A stretch of DNA of 64,000 nucleotides from RGIG9041 sp045657265 (GCA_045657265.1 JAZOSU010000001.1:1-64000), one strand, 5' to 3'; positions 35,718 through 44,470 are shown, counted from the first letter of the stretch. Notes: a model not told the origin generated them from the sequence alone. Program-made: numbers and translations.

Positions 35718-36869
35718 ATGCAGAAATATATAGACAGCGCAGTAGAACAGTTCAGAACACTTATTACCGAGCAGCTTGAAAGACAGAATGAAATGGAAAA
35801 AGGTGCGGCAGTAAAAGATTTTGCAAACGCAGATAAAATTGTTATAGGTGTTTGCGGCGGTGACGGCATAGGTCCGATTATTTCAGCTGCTTCACAAAGA
35901 GTACTTGAATACCTTCTTGCCGACGAAATAAAAGAAGGCAAAATCGAAATGAAGGTTATCGACGGACTTACCATCGAAAACCGTGAAGCTTGTAAAAAAG
36001 CAATTCCCGATGACGTACTTGCAGAGCTTAAAAAATGTGACGTTATCCTTAAAGGACCTACAACCACACCAAAAGGCGGTACAATGGAAAGTGCCAACGT
36101 TGCAATGAGACGTGAGCTTGATCTTTATGCCAACGTAAGACCTGTAAGCGTACCTGAACTGGGAATTGACTGGACATTCTACCGTGAAAACACAGAGGGT
36201 GAATACGTTCTCGGAAGCAGAGGCGTTGAAATCCCAAACAAACTTGCAATGGATTTCAAAGTTACAACAGATGCAGGTACAAAAAGAATTGCAAGAGCCG
36301 CTTTTGAATATGCAAAAAACAACGGCAAAGACAACGTTGCAATCGTAACCAAAGCCAATATTATGAAAAAGACTGACGGTAAGTTTTCAGAGCTTTGCCA
36401 CGAGGTCGCAAAAGATTATCCCGACATTACTGCAGATGACTGGTACATTGACATAATGACCGCTAATCTCATTAATGAAAACAACCGTTCAAAGTTTCAG
36501 GTATTTGTTCTGCCTAATCTTTACGGTGACATTATTACAGACGAAGCCGCTCAGATTCAAGGCGGCGTAGGCACCGCAGGTTCTGCAAACATCGGTGACA
36601 AATACGCTATGTTTGAAGCTATCCACGGTTCTGCTCCCAGAATGATAGAGCGCGGTGACGGTGATTATGCGAATCCTTCAAGTATGCTTAAAGCTTCCGA
36701 AATGCTTTTACGTCATATTGCAAAAGCAGATAAAGCTGACAGACTGGCAAAAGCTATGCGAATTTGTCTTGAAACAGAGAAAAAACTTGTTATTACCGGC
36801 AGAAACACAGGCGCTTCCTGTAACGAATTTGCTGATTATGTAATGGAAACTCTTGACGGAATAGAATAA
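35718..36869 (+). CDS. Isocitrate dehydrogenase, NAD-type of the IDH/IPMDH family
   Basis: A 383-residue beta-decarboxylating dehydrogenase. About 40 helical residues precede the usual start (IVIGVCGGDGIGP). Substrate residues lie in GGTMESANVAMRRELDLYANVRP, metal ligands in LPNLYGDIITDEAAQIQGG, and the coenzyme region is HGSAPRMIERG. With aconitase it yields 2-oxoglutarate. The absence of leucine genes and the operon context favour isocitrate over isopropylmalate as substrate. Confidence 0.87.
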   Translation: MQKYIDSAVEQFRTLITEQLERQNEMEKGAAVKDFANADKIVIGVCGGDGIGPIISAASQRVLEYLLADEIKEGKIEMKVIDGLTIENREACKKAIPDDVLAELKKCDVILKGPTTTPKGGTMESANVAMRRELDLYANVRPVSVPELGIDWTFYRENTEGEYVLGSRGVEIPNKLAMDFKVTTDAGTKRIARAAFEYAKNNGKDNVAIVTKANIMKKTDGKFSELCHEVAKDYPDITADDWYIDIMTANLINENNRSKFQVFVLPNLYGDIITDEAAQIQGGVGTAGSANIGDKYAMFEAIHGSAPRMIERGDGDYANPSSMLKASEMLLRHIAKADKADRLAKAMRICLETEKKLVITGRNTGASCNEFADYVMETLDGIE

Positions 36870-36915
36870 TTTTTATATAATGTTAGGAAAATTATAAATT
36901 TCGGAGAAAAACAAA

Positions 36916-38319
36916 ATGAACAATACGGAAAAGACAATGGAGAAAATCGTTGCCCTTTGTAAAAACAGAGGTTTTGTTTATGCAGGCAGCGAAATATACG
37001 GCGGTCTTGCTAACAGCTGGGACTACGGTCCTTTAGGTGTTGAACTCAAAAACAACGTAAAACGTGCGTGGTGGAAAAAATTCGTTCAGGAATGCCCACA
37101 CAACGTAGGTCTTGACAGTGCAATTATTATGAACCCTGAAACATGGGTTGCATCAGGACATCTTGGCAGCTTTTCTGATCCACTTATGGACTGTAAAGTT
37201 TGTAAAGCGCGTCACAGAGCAGATAAACTTATCGAAGACTATGTTGCACAGAATAATCTTTCGGACAACCCTGCAGGCTGGACTGATGAAAAAATGCTTG
37301 AATACATCAAAGAAAACGGCATTTCATGTCCTTCTTGCGGATCAAATGATTTTACAGATATACGTAAATTCAATCTTATGTTCAAAACGTTCCAGGGCGT
37401 AACAGAAGATTCAAAATCAACTCTTTATCTTCGTCCTGAAACCGCTCAGGGTATTTTTGTAAACTTCAAAAACATTCAGCGTACAACACGTAAAAAAGTT
37501 CCTTTCGGTGTTTGCCAGATAGGTAAATCATTCCGAAATGAAATCACTCCCGGTAACTTTACATTCCGTACACGTGAGTTTGAACAGATGGAACTTGAAT
37601 TTTTCTGCAAACCCGGTACAGACCTTGAATGGTTTGAGTTCTGGAGAGCATATTGCCGCGATTGGCTTTTAGGTCTCAATATGAAACAGGAAAATCTCCG
37701 TCTTCGTGACCACGATCCCGAAGAACTTTCATTCTATTCCAAAGCTACTACCGACTTTGAGTTTATGTTCCCGTTCGGTTGGGGCGAACTCTGGGGTATT
37801 GCTGACAGAACAGACTACGACCTTACACAGCACGCTAATCACTCACACGAGCCTATGGAATATTTCGATCCCGAAACAAACGAGAAATATGTTCCTTACG
37901 TTGTTGAGCCGTCACTTGGCGCAGACCGTGTTGTTCTTGCTTTCCTTTGCGAAGCATACGACGAAGAAAACATTTCAAAAGATCCCGATAAAGAAGATAT
38001 CCGTATAGTAATGCATTTCCATCCTGCACTTGCGCCTTACAAAGCAGCTATACTTCCTCTTTCTAAAAAGCTTTCAGATAAAGCATCAGAAATTTATAAC
38101 GACCTTGCAAAAGAATTCAGCGTTGAGTTTGACGATGCAGGTTCTATCGGTAAACGTTATCGCCGTCAGGACGAAATCGGTACACCTCTTTGTATCACTT
38201 ACGACTTTGAAAGTGAAGAAGACGGATGTGTTACCGTTCGTGACAGAGATACAATGGTTCAGGAACGTGTTAAAATCGAAGACCTTAAAGATTACATCGC
38301 AGCAAAAATTAAGTTTTAA
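36916..38319 (+). CDS. glyS: Glycine--tRNA ligase, single-chain alpha2 type
   Basis: A 467-residue class II synthetase. Motif 1 region WWKKFVQECP, motif 2 FRNEITPGNFTFRTREFEQME and motif 3 PSLGADRVVLAFL are present, and the anticodon domain follows. It contains two Cys pairs (CKVC; CPSC) that may bind zinc. The single-chain form replaces the glyQ/glyS tetramer type. No T-box leader is visible in the short upstream gap. Confidence 0.95.
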   Translation: MNNTEKTMEKIVALCKNRGFVYAGSEIYGGLANSWDYGPLGVELKNNVKRAWWKKFVQECPHNVGLDSAIIMNPETWVASGHLGSFSDPLMDCKVCKARHRADKLIEDYVAQNNLSDNPAGWTDEKMLEYIKENGISCPSCGSNDFTDIRKFNLMFKTFQGVTEDSKSTLYLRPETAQGIFVNFKNIQRTTRKKVPFGVCQIGKSFRNEITPGNFTFRTREFEQMELEFFCKPGTDLEWFEFWRAYCRDWLLGLNMKQENLRLRDHDPEELSFYSKATTDFEFMFPFGWGELWGIADRTDYDLTQHANHSHEPMEYFDPETNEKYVPYVVEPSLGADRVVLAFLCEAYDEENISKDPDKEDIRIVMHFHPALAPYKAAILPLSKKLSDKASEIYNDLAKEFSVEFDDAGSIGKRYRRQDEIGTPLCITYDFESEEDGCVTVRDRDTMVQERVKIEDLKDYIAAKIKF

Positions 38320-38328
38320 AAATTTTTG

Positions 38329-38357
38329 TTGACAAAAGGCAGAAGATTATATATAAT
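38329..38357 (+). promoter_or_regulatory. Consensus SigA promoter of rpmH
   Basis: TTGACA (38329-38334), a 17-base spacer and TATAAT (38352-38357), both perfect matches, 60 bases before the L34 start codon. A strong promoter fits a ribosomal protein gene. Confidence 0.85.
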
Positions 38358-38416
38358 ATCAAATGCTAATTGAATGATGATGGGATTTTACCCAATTTTA
38401 TAAGGAGGGAAAAATA

Positions 38417-38551
38417 ATGGTTCGTACTTATCAGCCTAAAAAAAGACAGAGAAGCAAAGTTCACGGCTTCAGAAAAAGAATGAGAACAGCTAACGGCAGA
38501 AAAGTCTTAGCAAGAAGACGTGCAAAGGGCAGAGTAAGATTAACTCACTAA
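38417..38551 (+). CDS. rpmH: 50S ribosomal protein L34
   Basis: A 44-residue, very basic protein starting MVRTYQPKKRQRSKVHGFR and ending in KGRVRLTH, the classic L34 sequence. A TAAGGAGGG ribosome site precedes it. It heads the conserved rpmH-rnpA-yidD-yidC-khpB-mnmE string found near many bacterial origins. Confidence 0.97.
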   Translation: MVRTYQPKKRQRSKVHGFRKRMRTANGRKVLARRRAKGRVRLTH

Positions 38552-38558
38552 ATAACAG

Positions 38559-38587
38559 AGGGGCTCTATCATAGGAGTCCCTTTTTG
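38559..38587 (+). terminator. Attenuator between rpmH and rnpA
   Basis: GGGGCTC pairs with GAGTCCC (one G-T wobble) across a 7-8 base loop, followed by TTTTTG. It lies between the rpmH stop and rnpA start and should lower rnpA expression relative to L34. Confidence 0.7.
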
Positions 38588-38606
38588 TTTAATTGCAGGT
38601 AACAAA

Positions 38607-38927
38607 ATGAAAATCGACAGTGTCAAAGAAAACGTAACATTCAGAAGAGCGTATCATAAAGGACGGGCGGTACATACGCCTGTTATGAGTATATATCTGC
38701 TTCGCAACCAACAGGGCAAAATGCGTCTTGGCATAACTGTTTCAAAAAAAATAGGATGTTCTCCTGTTCGAAACCGTATAAGACGTATAATTCGTGCCGC
38801 GTTTTATAACTGCAGGGATATACTTCCTGATAACAGAGATATTATAGTTGTTGCACGTTCTTCAATAAAAGACCTTAAAAGTACAGATGTTGAAAAAGAG
38901 CTTCGTATTCATTTCGGTAATAATTAA
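38607..38927 (+). CDS. rnpA: Ribonuclease P protein component
   Basis: A 106-residue basic protein that binds the RNase P RNA for tRNA 5' maturation. It has FRRAYHKGRAV near the start and the RNR signature PVRNRIRRIIRAAF. Length is slightly short but complete. Placed, as usual, between rpmH and yidD. Confidence 0.94.
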   Translation: MKIDSVKENVTFRRAYHKGRAVHTPVMSIYLLRNQQGKMRLGITVSKKIGCSPVRNRIRRIIRAAFYNCRDILPDNRDIIVVARSSIKDLKSTDVEKELRIHFGNN

Positions 38928-39177
38928 ATATATAAGGAAACTTTTTCTTTTGCCTGTGCTGTTTTATCAGAAATTTATTTCACCTGCATTTCCTGCCAGA
39001 TGCAAATTTTACCCCACCTGCTCTCAATATGCAGTAACAGCAATTAAAAGATACGGTATAATAATCGGCTCCGTTCTTGCCATATGGCGTATTTTACGTT
39101 GTAATCCATGGTCAAAAGGCGGAATTGACCCTGTGCCGGAACATCTTTTTAAAAATAACTTCAAAAGGAGAAAATAA
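38887..39177 (+). CDS. yidD: Membrane protein insertion efficiency factor YidD
   Basis: A 96-residue protein with the YidD signature FYQKFISPAFPARCKFYPTCSQYA and LRCNPWSKGGIDPVPE. The ATG at 38887 overlaps rnpA by 41 bases and adds about 18 residues to the usual start; no later ATG or GTG lies before the conserved part, so this start is kept despite a weak ribosome site. It is thought to aid YidC-dependent insertion. Confidence 0.88.
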   Translation: MLKKSFVFISVIIKYIRKLFLLPVLFYQKFISPAFPARCKFYPTCSQYAVTAIKRYGIIIGSVLAIWRILRCNPWSKGGIDPVPEHLFKNNFKRRK

Positions 39178-39179
39178 AT

Positions 39180-40202
39180 ATGTGGAATCTTCTTGTAACG
39201 CCTTTCGGTTACATTATGCGTTTTTGTTACGGACTGTTTAACAGTTACGGCATAGCGCTTTTTCTATACGCTATCATTACTAAAATAATTCTTTTGCCTC
39301 TTTCAATAAAACAGCAAAAGTCACAGCTCAGTATGATAAGGCTCCGTCCGTATCAGGAAGAGCTTATGAAAAAATACGGCGGTAACAAACAGAAATATCA
39401 GCAGGAACTTATGAATTTGTATCAGCGCGAGGGTTATAACCCTACTGCAAGCTGTCTCCCCACTTTCATACAGCTCCCTGTAATTATGCTTATTTATACC
39501 ATCGTGCGCCGTCCTTTGACATACCTTGCAGGTTTTTCTCTTACAGAGATATGGACAAAAATGCAGCCATACGTTGATACAGTTTGCAAAGGCGCAACAA
39601 AAGAAAACTTCCATCAATTTGAGCTCCAGTTATTCTCTGCGCTTTCAAATGCAGGAGAAATTGATATAAATGCAAAATTTCTCGGAATTTTTGACCTTGC
39701 ATCAAAACCCTCTCAGTTTTTACAAGACGGTAAATTCTGGCTTATCCTTATACCTATTCTTGCAGGTGCTACATCTTATCTTACAAGCTGGATTTCCCAG
39801 AAACTCAATCCTTCGATGGCAGACCCGTCAACACAGGGTTCAATGAAAATGATGAACATAATGATGCCCCTTATCTCAGTATGGTTTTCATGGAGCTACA
39901 CATCAGCTCTCGGTCTTTACTGGATAGCATCAAACATTGTAGCTATCGGTCAGATATTCCTTCTTAATAAAATGTATTCCCCTGCCAAAGCTCTGCAGGA
40001 AGTACAGGACAAAATTCAGCGTGAAAAAGATGCCGAAAAAGAAAAACGCAGACTTGCCGCTGAAAAACGCGCTCTTGCCGGAAGCAAAAACAGCAAGAAA
40101 AAACGCGCTATGAATGCACAGTACGCCGCATCTGAGAAAAAATCAGAAGAAGGCGTTATTGATACTGAAAATAAACAGGAGACAAACGAAAATGGCAATT
40201 AA
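39180..40202 (+). CDS. yidC: Membrane protein insertase YidC
   Basis: A 340-residue Oxa1/YidC/Alb3-family insertase. Membrane helices lie around residues 18-40, 90-115 and in the C-terminal half; signature parts are KIILLPLSIKQQKSQLSM and LYWIASNIVAIGQIF. A basic, helical tail (about 270-335) likely binds ribosomes. It lacks the lipobox of Bacillus SpoIIIJ. It overlaps khpB by 11 bases. Confidence 0.93.
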   Translation: MWNLLVTPFGYIMRFCYGLFNSYGIALFLYAIITKIILLPLSIKQQKSQLSMIRLRPYQEELMKKYGGNKQKYQQELMNLYQREGYNPTASCLPTFIQLPVIMLIYTIVRRPLTYLAGFSLTEIWTKMQPYVDTVCKGATKENFHQFELQLFSALSNAGEIDINAKFLGIFDLASKPSQFLQDGKFWLILIPILAGATSYLTSWISQKLNPSMADPSTQGSMKMMNIMMPLISVWFSWSYTSALGLYWIASNIVAIGQIFLLNKMYSPAKALQEVQDKIQREKDAEKEKRRLAAEKRALAGSKNSKKKRAMNAQYAASEKKSEEGVIDTENKQETNENGN

Positions 40203-40980
40203 AGAATTCTTTTTCGAGGGCAAAACCATTGATGCCGCTCTCGAAGCCGCAGCCGCACAGTTTGGCGAGGACAAAGACCTTTTGAGTTATGAACTTATCC
40301 AGGCTGCAACAAAAGGCATTTTCGGCTTAGGCGCAACTCCCGCAAAAATCAAAATTGAGCGTGAAGTTGAAGACGAAAAACCTATCGAAAAACCACAGAT
40401 GCCTAAATTTGAACCGGAGAAAATCTCCAAAAAACAGAAACCTGCAAAAGCTGAAAAGCCTGTAGCAGAAAAGAAAGAAAAATCGGATCCTATCATAATT
40501 GAAAGAAAACTTTCACCGGTAGACGAAAATGACGAAAACGTTCAGAAAATCAAGGACTTTATTTTAGGTCTTCTTGAAAAACTTGAAATCGAAGACGGAA
40601 GCGTTACCGTAAACCTTGACGAAAACGGTGATTATTTTGTTGACGTTGCAGGTTCTAAAATGGGCGTTGTAATCGGAAGACGCGGTGAAACCCTTGATGC
40701 TGTTCAGTATCTTACAAACCTTGTTGTAACACGCGGTCTTGACAAAAAAGTTGTTCTTGACAGTGAAAACTACAGGGCAAAAAGAATTACTACAATAGTA
40801 AATCTTGCAAACAAAACAGCAGACAAAGCAATCAAATACAAAAAGAACCAGTCCCTTGAGCCTATGAGCGCTTATGAAAGAAGAATCATTCATACAGCTC
40901 TTGCAGACAGGGAGAATATTTCAACCTATTCTGTAGGCACAGAGCCAAAAAGAAAAGTTGTTATTTCTTATAAAGGTTAA
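40192..40980 (+). CDS. khpB: RNA-binding protein KhpB (Jag/EloR)
   Basis: A 262-residue protein: an N-terminal Jag-N domain (EFFFEGKTIDAALEAA, 4-19), a charged lysine-rich linker (about 65-110), a KH domain with GVVIGRRGETLDAVQYL, and an R3H domain with MSAYERRIIHTAL. It binds RNA and controls cell elongation in Gram-positives. The ATG at 40192 is taken because the conserved Jag-N starts there. Confidence 0.93.
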   Translation: MAIKEFFFEGKTIDAALEAAAAQFGEDKDLLSYELIQAATKGIFGLGATPAKIKIEREVEDEKPIEKPQMPKFEPEKISKKQKPAKAEKPVAEKKEKSDPIIIERKLSPVDENDENVQKIKDFILGLLEKLEIEDGSVTVNLDENGDYFVDVAGSKMGVVIGRRGETLDAVQYLTNLVVTRGLDKKVVLDSENYRAKRITTIVNLANKTADKAIKYKKNQSLEPMSAYERRIIHTALADRENISTYSVGTEPKRKVVISYKG

Positions 40981-40982
40981 TA

Positions 40983-41019
40983 AAAACGGGGAAAGGGGAT
41001 TACTTTTCCCCGTTTTTTT
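40983..41019 (+). terminator. Terminator after khpB
   Basis: AAAACGGGGAAA (40983-40994) pairs with TTTCCCCGTTTT (41005-41016), followed by more T. It separates khpB from mnmE, so mnmE needs read-through or its own promoter. Confidence 0.8.
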
Positions 41020-41036
41020 GAAAGGAACCGACATAA

Positions 41037-42398
41037 ATGGATACTATTTGTGCTATCGCAACAGCCAGAGCCGCATCTGCTATCGGAGTAATCAGAGTCA
41101 GCGGACCGAATGCTATTGAAATATGCGATAAAATTATAAAACTTAAAAAAGGTACTCTTTCTGAAAGCAAAACAGGCGCTATGCGTCTTGCAAGAGTTAC
41201 TGACGGCAAAACTGATATTGATGAGGTTTTGTGCGTTGTATTCAATGCCCCTGCTTCATATACAGGAGAAAATATGGTGGAAATAAACTGCCACGGCGGT
41301 GTTTCTATCATTGACAGAGTAATGAAACTGCTTATAAAAAACGGCGCCCGCACAGCAAGTGGCGGTGAGTTTACAAAACGTGCGTTCTTAAACGGAAAAG
41401 TAGATCTCATTCAGGCAGAAGCCGTATGTGACCTTATTAATTCAACCTCAGCCCTTGATGCGTCTTTGGCTCTTGACCGTATGTCAGGAAGACTGTCAAA
41501 ATGTTTCAATGAGATTTTTGAAAGTCTTACCTCTCTGAACACAGACATTCTTGCTTATATTGACTTTCCCGATGAAGGACTTGTTGACGTTGAAGACAAA
41601 ACTGTGCTTGATACCCTGAAATCTATTGAACAAAAACTTGAAAAACTTGAAAAGAGTTTTGAAATAGGTTCAATTATCAAAGAAGGCGCAAAAACAATTA
41701 TTTTAGGTGCGCCAAACGTTGGAAAAAGCACTCTTCTCAACGCGATTCTCGGTTATGACAGAGCTATTGTATCAAGTACCGCAGGTACAACACGAGATAT
41801 GGTATCTGAAAAAGCAATTATGGGCGGTGTTACATTAAATCTTTGCGATACTGCAGGAATAAGAAGTAAAGCAGAAGAAATAGAAAAAATAGGTATTGAT
41901 ATTGCCACAAAATCCCTTGAAGATGCAGACCTTGTTTTTGTCGTGTTTGACAGTTCAAGAGCTCTTTCGGATGACGATATGAATATAGTTTCTCTTGCGA
42001 AAAATAAAAACGCAATAGCCATAATAAACAAATCCGACCTGACACAAAAAATTGACAGAACGTATATAGAAGATAATTTTGTACACGTAGTTGATATATC
42101 TGCATCCAAAAATTTGGGTGTTGACAAAATAGCGGACATTGTGAGACAATTATTCTTAGGCGGAGACATTTCTGTAGAAAACAGTATGCTTATAACTAAT
42201 TCAAGACATTTTGAAAGAGTTGTCAAAGCCCGTGAAAAAACTCAGATGGCAATTTCAACTATTGAAAACGGATTTACTCCTGACCTTGCAAGTATTGATA
42301 TTACCGAAGCGGCAAGTGAAATAGGTCAGATTACCGGTATGAGCGTTGCAGAAAAAATTATTGATGATATTTTTGCAAAGTTCTGCGTAGGAAAATAA
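41037..42398 (+). CDS. mnmE: tRNA modification GTPase MnmE
   Basis: A 453-residue GTPase that, with MnmG, makes 5-carboxymethylaminomethyluridine at tRNA wobble U34. N-terminal formyl-folate domain (TICAIATARAASAIGVIRVSG), helical domain, inserted G domain with G1 GAPNVGKST, G2/G3 GTTRD and DTAG, G4 NKSD, and the C-terminal FCVGK cysteine motif are all present. Its usual partner mnmG does not follow; an SLH gene does. Confidence 0.95.
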   Translation: MDTICAIATARAASAIGVIRVSGPNAIEICDKIIKLKKGTLSESKTGAMRLARVTDGKTDIDEVLCVVFNAPASYTGENMVEINCHGGVSIIDRVMKLLIKNGARTASGGEFTKRAFLNGKVDLIQAEAVCDLINSTSALDASLALDRMSGRLSKCFNEIFESLTSLNTDILAYIDFPDEGLVDVEDKTVLDTLKSIEQKLEKLEKSFEIGSIIKEGAKTIILGAPNVGKSTLLNAILGYDRAIVSSTAGTTRDMVSEKAIMGGVTLNLCDTAGIRSKAEEIEKIGIDIATKSLEDADLVFVVFDSSRALSDDDMNIVSLAKNKNAIAIINKSDLTQKIDRTYIEDNFVHVVDISASKNLGVDKIADIVRQLFLGGDISVENSMLITNSRHFERVVKAREKTQMAISTIENGFTPDLASIDITEAASEIGQITGMSVAEKIIDDIFAKFCVGK

Positions 42399-42412
42399 TG
42401 AGGTGATTTAAA

Positions 42413-43147
42413 GTGAAAAAGTTTATTGCTGCATTTTGTGTAATTACACTGTTGATTTGCACTTTTTCTGTAAACATATTTGCAGAGCAGACGGAAGAAA
42501 AAACAGAAACCGATGTTTCGGCTGAAGTTCCAGAAGAAAATCAGCCTGAAGAGGATACAGAGGGGCAGCCTGAAACTACTGAAATTACTTTTGAAGACGT
42601 GGCAGATGATGCCTGGTACAAAGAATACGTAGACTATGCTGTCTCCAATAAGTTGTTTGAAGGTACTGACAAAAATCAGTTTTCTCCTGATATGACAATG
42701 ACGAGAGCTCAGATAGTACAGGTTTTTGCAAATATCGCAGGAGTTGACACTTCTGATAACAGCAAAGAATCCAGATTTACTGACGTTGAAAAAGATAAAT
42801 GGTATACTGCAGCTGTAATCTGGGCAGCAGAAAATAAAGTTGCAGAAGGTACAAGTGATTATACCTTTGAACCAAACGACCCTGTAACAAGAGAACAGAT
42901 GTGCGTTATGCTTGTAAACTACGTAGAAAACTTCCTTGGACAGAGTTTTCAGGGTACATCCGCAATTATTCCTTTCAATGATGACAAGGAAATAAGCGAA
43001 TGGGCGCGTTATAGTGTATATGTATGTCGCAGAGCCGAACTTATTGACGGTACAGGAAACGGAAGCTTTGAACCCAAAGCAGAGGCTTCAAGAGCCGCCT
43101 GTGCTACAATATTTACAGATTTTCATAAAAAATATATAACAAAATAA
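42413..43147 (+). CDS. Secreted SLH-domain protein
   Basis: A 244-residue exported protein: signal peptide (1-24, ending IFA), an acidic Glu/Thr linker (25-60), then three SLH domains filling the rest (FEDVADDAWYKEYVDYA; MTRAQIVQVFANI; FTDVEKDKWYTAAVIWA; CRRAELIDGTGNGSF). It has no catalytic domain and closely resembles the SLH protein at 10867-11769. The GTG start follows GAGGTG by 5 bases. Confidence 0.85.
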   Translation: MKKFIAAFCVITLLICTFSVNIFAEQTEEKTETDVSAEVPEENQPEEDTEGQPETTEITFEDVADDAWYKEYVDYAVSNKLFEGTDKNQFSPDMTMTRAQIVQVFANIAGVDTSDNSKESRFTDVEKDKWYTAAVIWAAENKVAEGTSDYTFEPNDPVTREQMCVMLVNYVENFLGQSFQGTSAIIPFNDDKEISEWARYSVYVCRRAELIDGTGNGSFEPKAEASRAACATIFTDFHKKYITK

Positions 43148-43216
43148 GAACCCGACCCTCACTGCGCAATTGAAATTGCGAGCGGGTACCCCGGAACCTT
43201 GTTGTGATTACAATAA

Positions 43217-43231
43217 AAAATCAGACCCATT
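43217..43231. repeat. Left outer inverted repeat, element copy 2
   Basis: Perfect partner of 44722-44736. Read leftward it is GGGTCTGATTTTTT plus ATTG, the second arm and T-tract of an intrinsic terminator. Confidence 0.75.
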
Positions 43232-43375
43232 TGAGCCGTACTCTTAAGGACAGTAAAAAAGCTGTGTAGAAAATTTCTACACAGCTTTTAATTTTGTCTT
43301 ATACTGTAACAAGCAGGACATTTTGGCGCCCAAATGTCACTCGTTACGAGAACCTAAAACCCTTTATAACATTTT
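43232..43375 (-). terminator. Conserved terminal hairpin block of element copy 2
   Basis: Stems AAGCTGTGTAGAAA/TTTCTACACAGCTT (43261-43289) and GACATTT/AAATGTC (43318-43340) take the places of different stems in copy 1 while the spacers between them are conserved. The first, read leftward, is followed by TTTTTTAC and should terminate element transcripts. Confidence 0.7.
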
Positions 43376-43400
43376 TTATATTTCAACCTATTTGCAACTA

Positions 43401-44111
43401 TCACTCTTCTTTGTTAATCTCTGCGAGATAACCAGCTGTAATAACACCAGATGGCAGTGCAATTATTGCAATGCCAAAAGCAGAAGATACCATTGTAACA
43501 ATTCTGCCGATTGTTGTCACTGGATAAATATCGCCATAGCCAACAGTTGTTAGCGAGATGGTTGCCCAGTAAATAGCATCAAAAAAAGTCTCAAATGATT
43601 CCGGCTCAACATTATATATTACAAGTGCAGAAACCAAAATATAGGCAATTGCCATTGTTGCAACTGCAGATAAAACTTTTCTCTGCTTTTTAAACACACT
43701 TGTTATAATGTCAAAACTTTTTGAATATCTCAAAAATTTGAAAGCACGTAACACCTTTAAAGTTCTTAACAGTCTAAATAGCTTCAACAATCTAAAGCCA
43801 CTGTTTAAGATGGAAACAGAAGGCAATATTGAAACCAAATCAATAATTGCCATTGGTGTAATCGGGTAGATAAAGAAAGAAACCGCTGATTTTTTAAGTT
43901 TGTAATCTGCGGTTATCAACCGCAAAAAATAATCTAAGATAAAAATGCTTACAGTTATGTAATCTATCCACCGAAAAACAGTGTTTGTTTCTTTAAAAGC
44001 CAGTGGAACAACACTTATAACGATAGTTGCCATCATTATAAAATCGTAAATATTACTCAACTTACTGCCATTGTCTACCGGCTCAATTACTGAAAACAAT
44101 TTCTTTCTCAT
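43401..44111 (-). CDS. Voltage-gated potassium channel, cargo of element copy 2
   Basis: A 236-residue six-helix channel subunit. The S4 voltage sensor has regularly spaced arginines (FRLLKLFRLLRTLKVLRAF, about 128-146); the pore loop has the K+ filter TTVGYGD in ISLTTVGYGDIYPVTT; S6 follows. No cytoplasmic RCK domain. It overlaps the S23-like gene by four bases (ATGA), so the two are co-translated. Function in K+ flux is well supported by the filter; why it travels with this element is unknown. Confidence 0.9.
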   Translation of the reverse strand: MRKKLFSVIEPVDNGSKLSNIYDFIMMATIVISVVPLAFKETNTVFRWIDYITVSIFILDYFLRLITADYKLKKSAVSFFIYPITPMAIIDLVSILPSVSILNSGFRLLKLFRLLRTLKVLRAFKFLRYSKSFDIITSVFKKQRKVLSAVATMAIAYILVSALVIYNVEPESFETFFDAIYWATISLTTVGYGDIYPVTTIGRIVTMVSSAFGIAIIALPSGVITAGYLAEINKEE

Positions 44112-44470
44112 AATTCACACCTTTTTGATTTTACTGTTTTAAGTGATGAAATTAACATTCTGCGAATGGCACCACAATCGTTTTGAATATCTTTATAAGT
44201 TTCTTCAGTCATACATCCTGTCTCAAAAAGAAGTTCTAACCAATATTCCGTTTCATAACATTCTTTTTGAGCTATTTCAAGTTTTGAAATAAAATCTTTG
44301 GTTCCTTGAGCGTATTGTGCTTCATGTAAATTTGCACCGATAGAAGTTGAAGAACGAAGCAGTTGATTAATTAAAACTGATTCTTTATGAGTTGATTTCA
44401 TATCACGGCAAAGAAAAACATTTTTCTTTGCAAACTCTTTTGCTTTATCTCTTAAAATACTATCAGCCAT
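44108..44470 (-). CDS. Four-helix-bundle protein, S23/Avd-like (element copy 2)
   Basis: A 120-residue near twin of the protein at 647-997 (about seven substitutions plus a four-residue tail, RCEL). The ATG at 44468-44470 follows the same GAGGTGA site. A stretch of about 66 bases in the middle differs at 16 positions yet changes one residue, which shows purifying selection on the protein. The role is inferred as in copy 1: a nucleic-acid-binding helper for the hairpin array or for element movement. Confidence 0.8.
   Translation of the reverse strand: MADSILRDKAKEFAKKNVFLCRDMKSTHKESVLINQLLRSSTSIGANLHEAQYAQGTKDFISKLEIAQKECYETEYWLELLFETGCMTEETYKDIQNDCGAIRRMLISSLKTVKSKRCEL

Noticed and set aside
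36870..36915. T-box leader before glyS
   Set aside because: The gap is only 46 bases, too short for a T-box, and no T-box sequence is seen.
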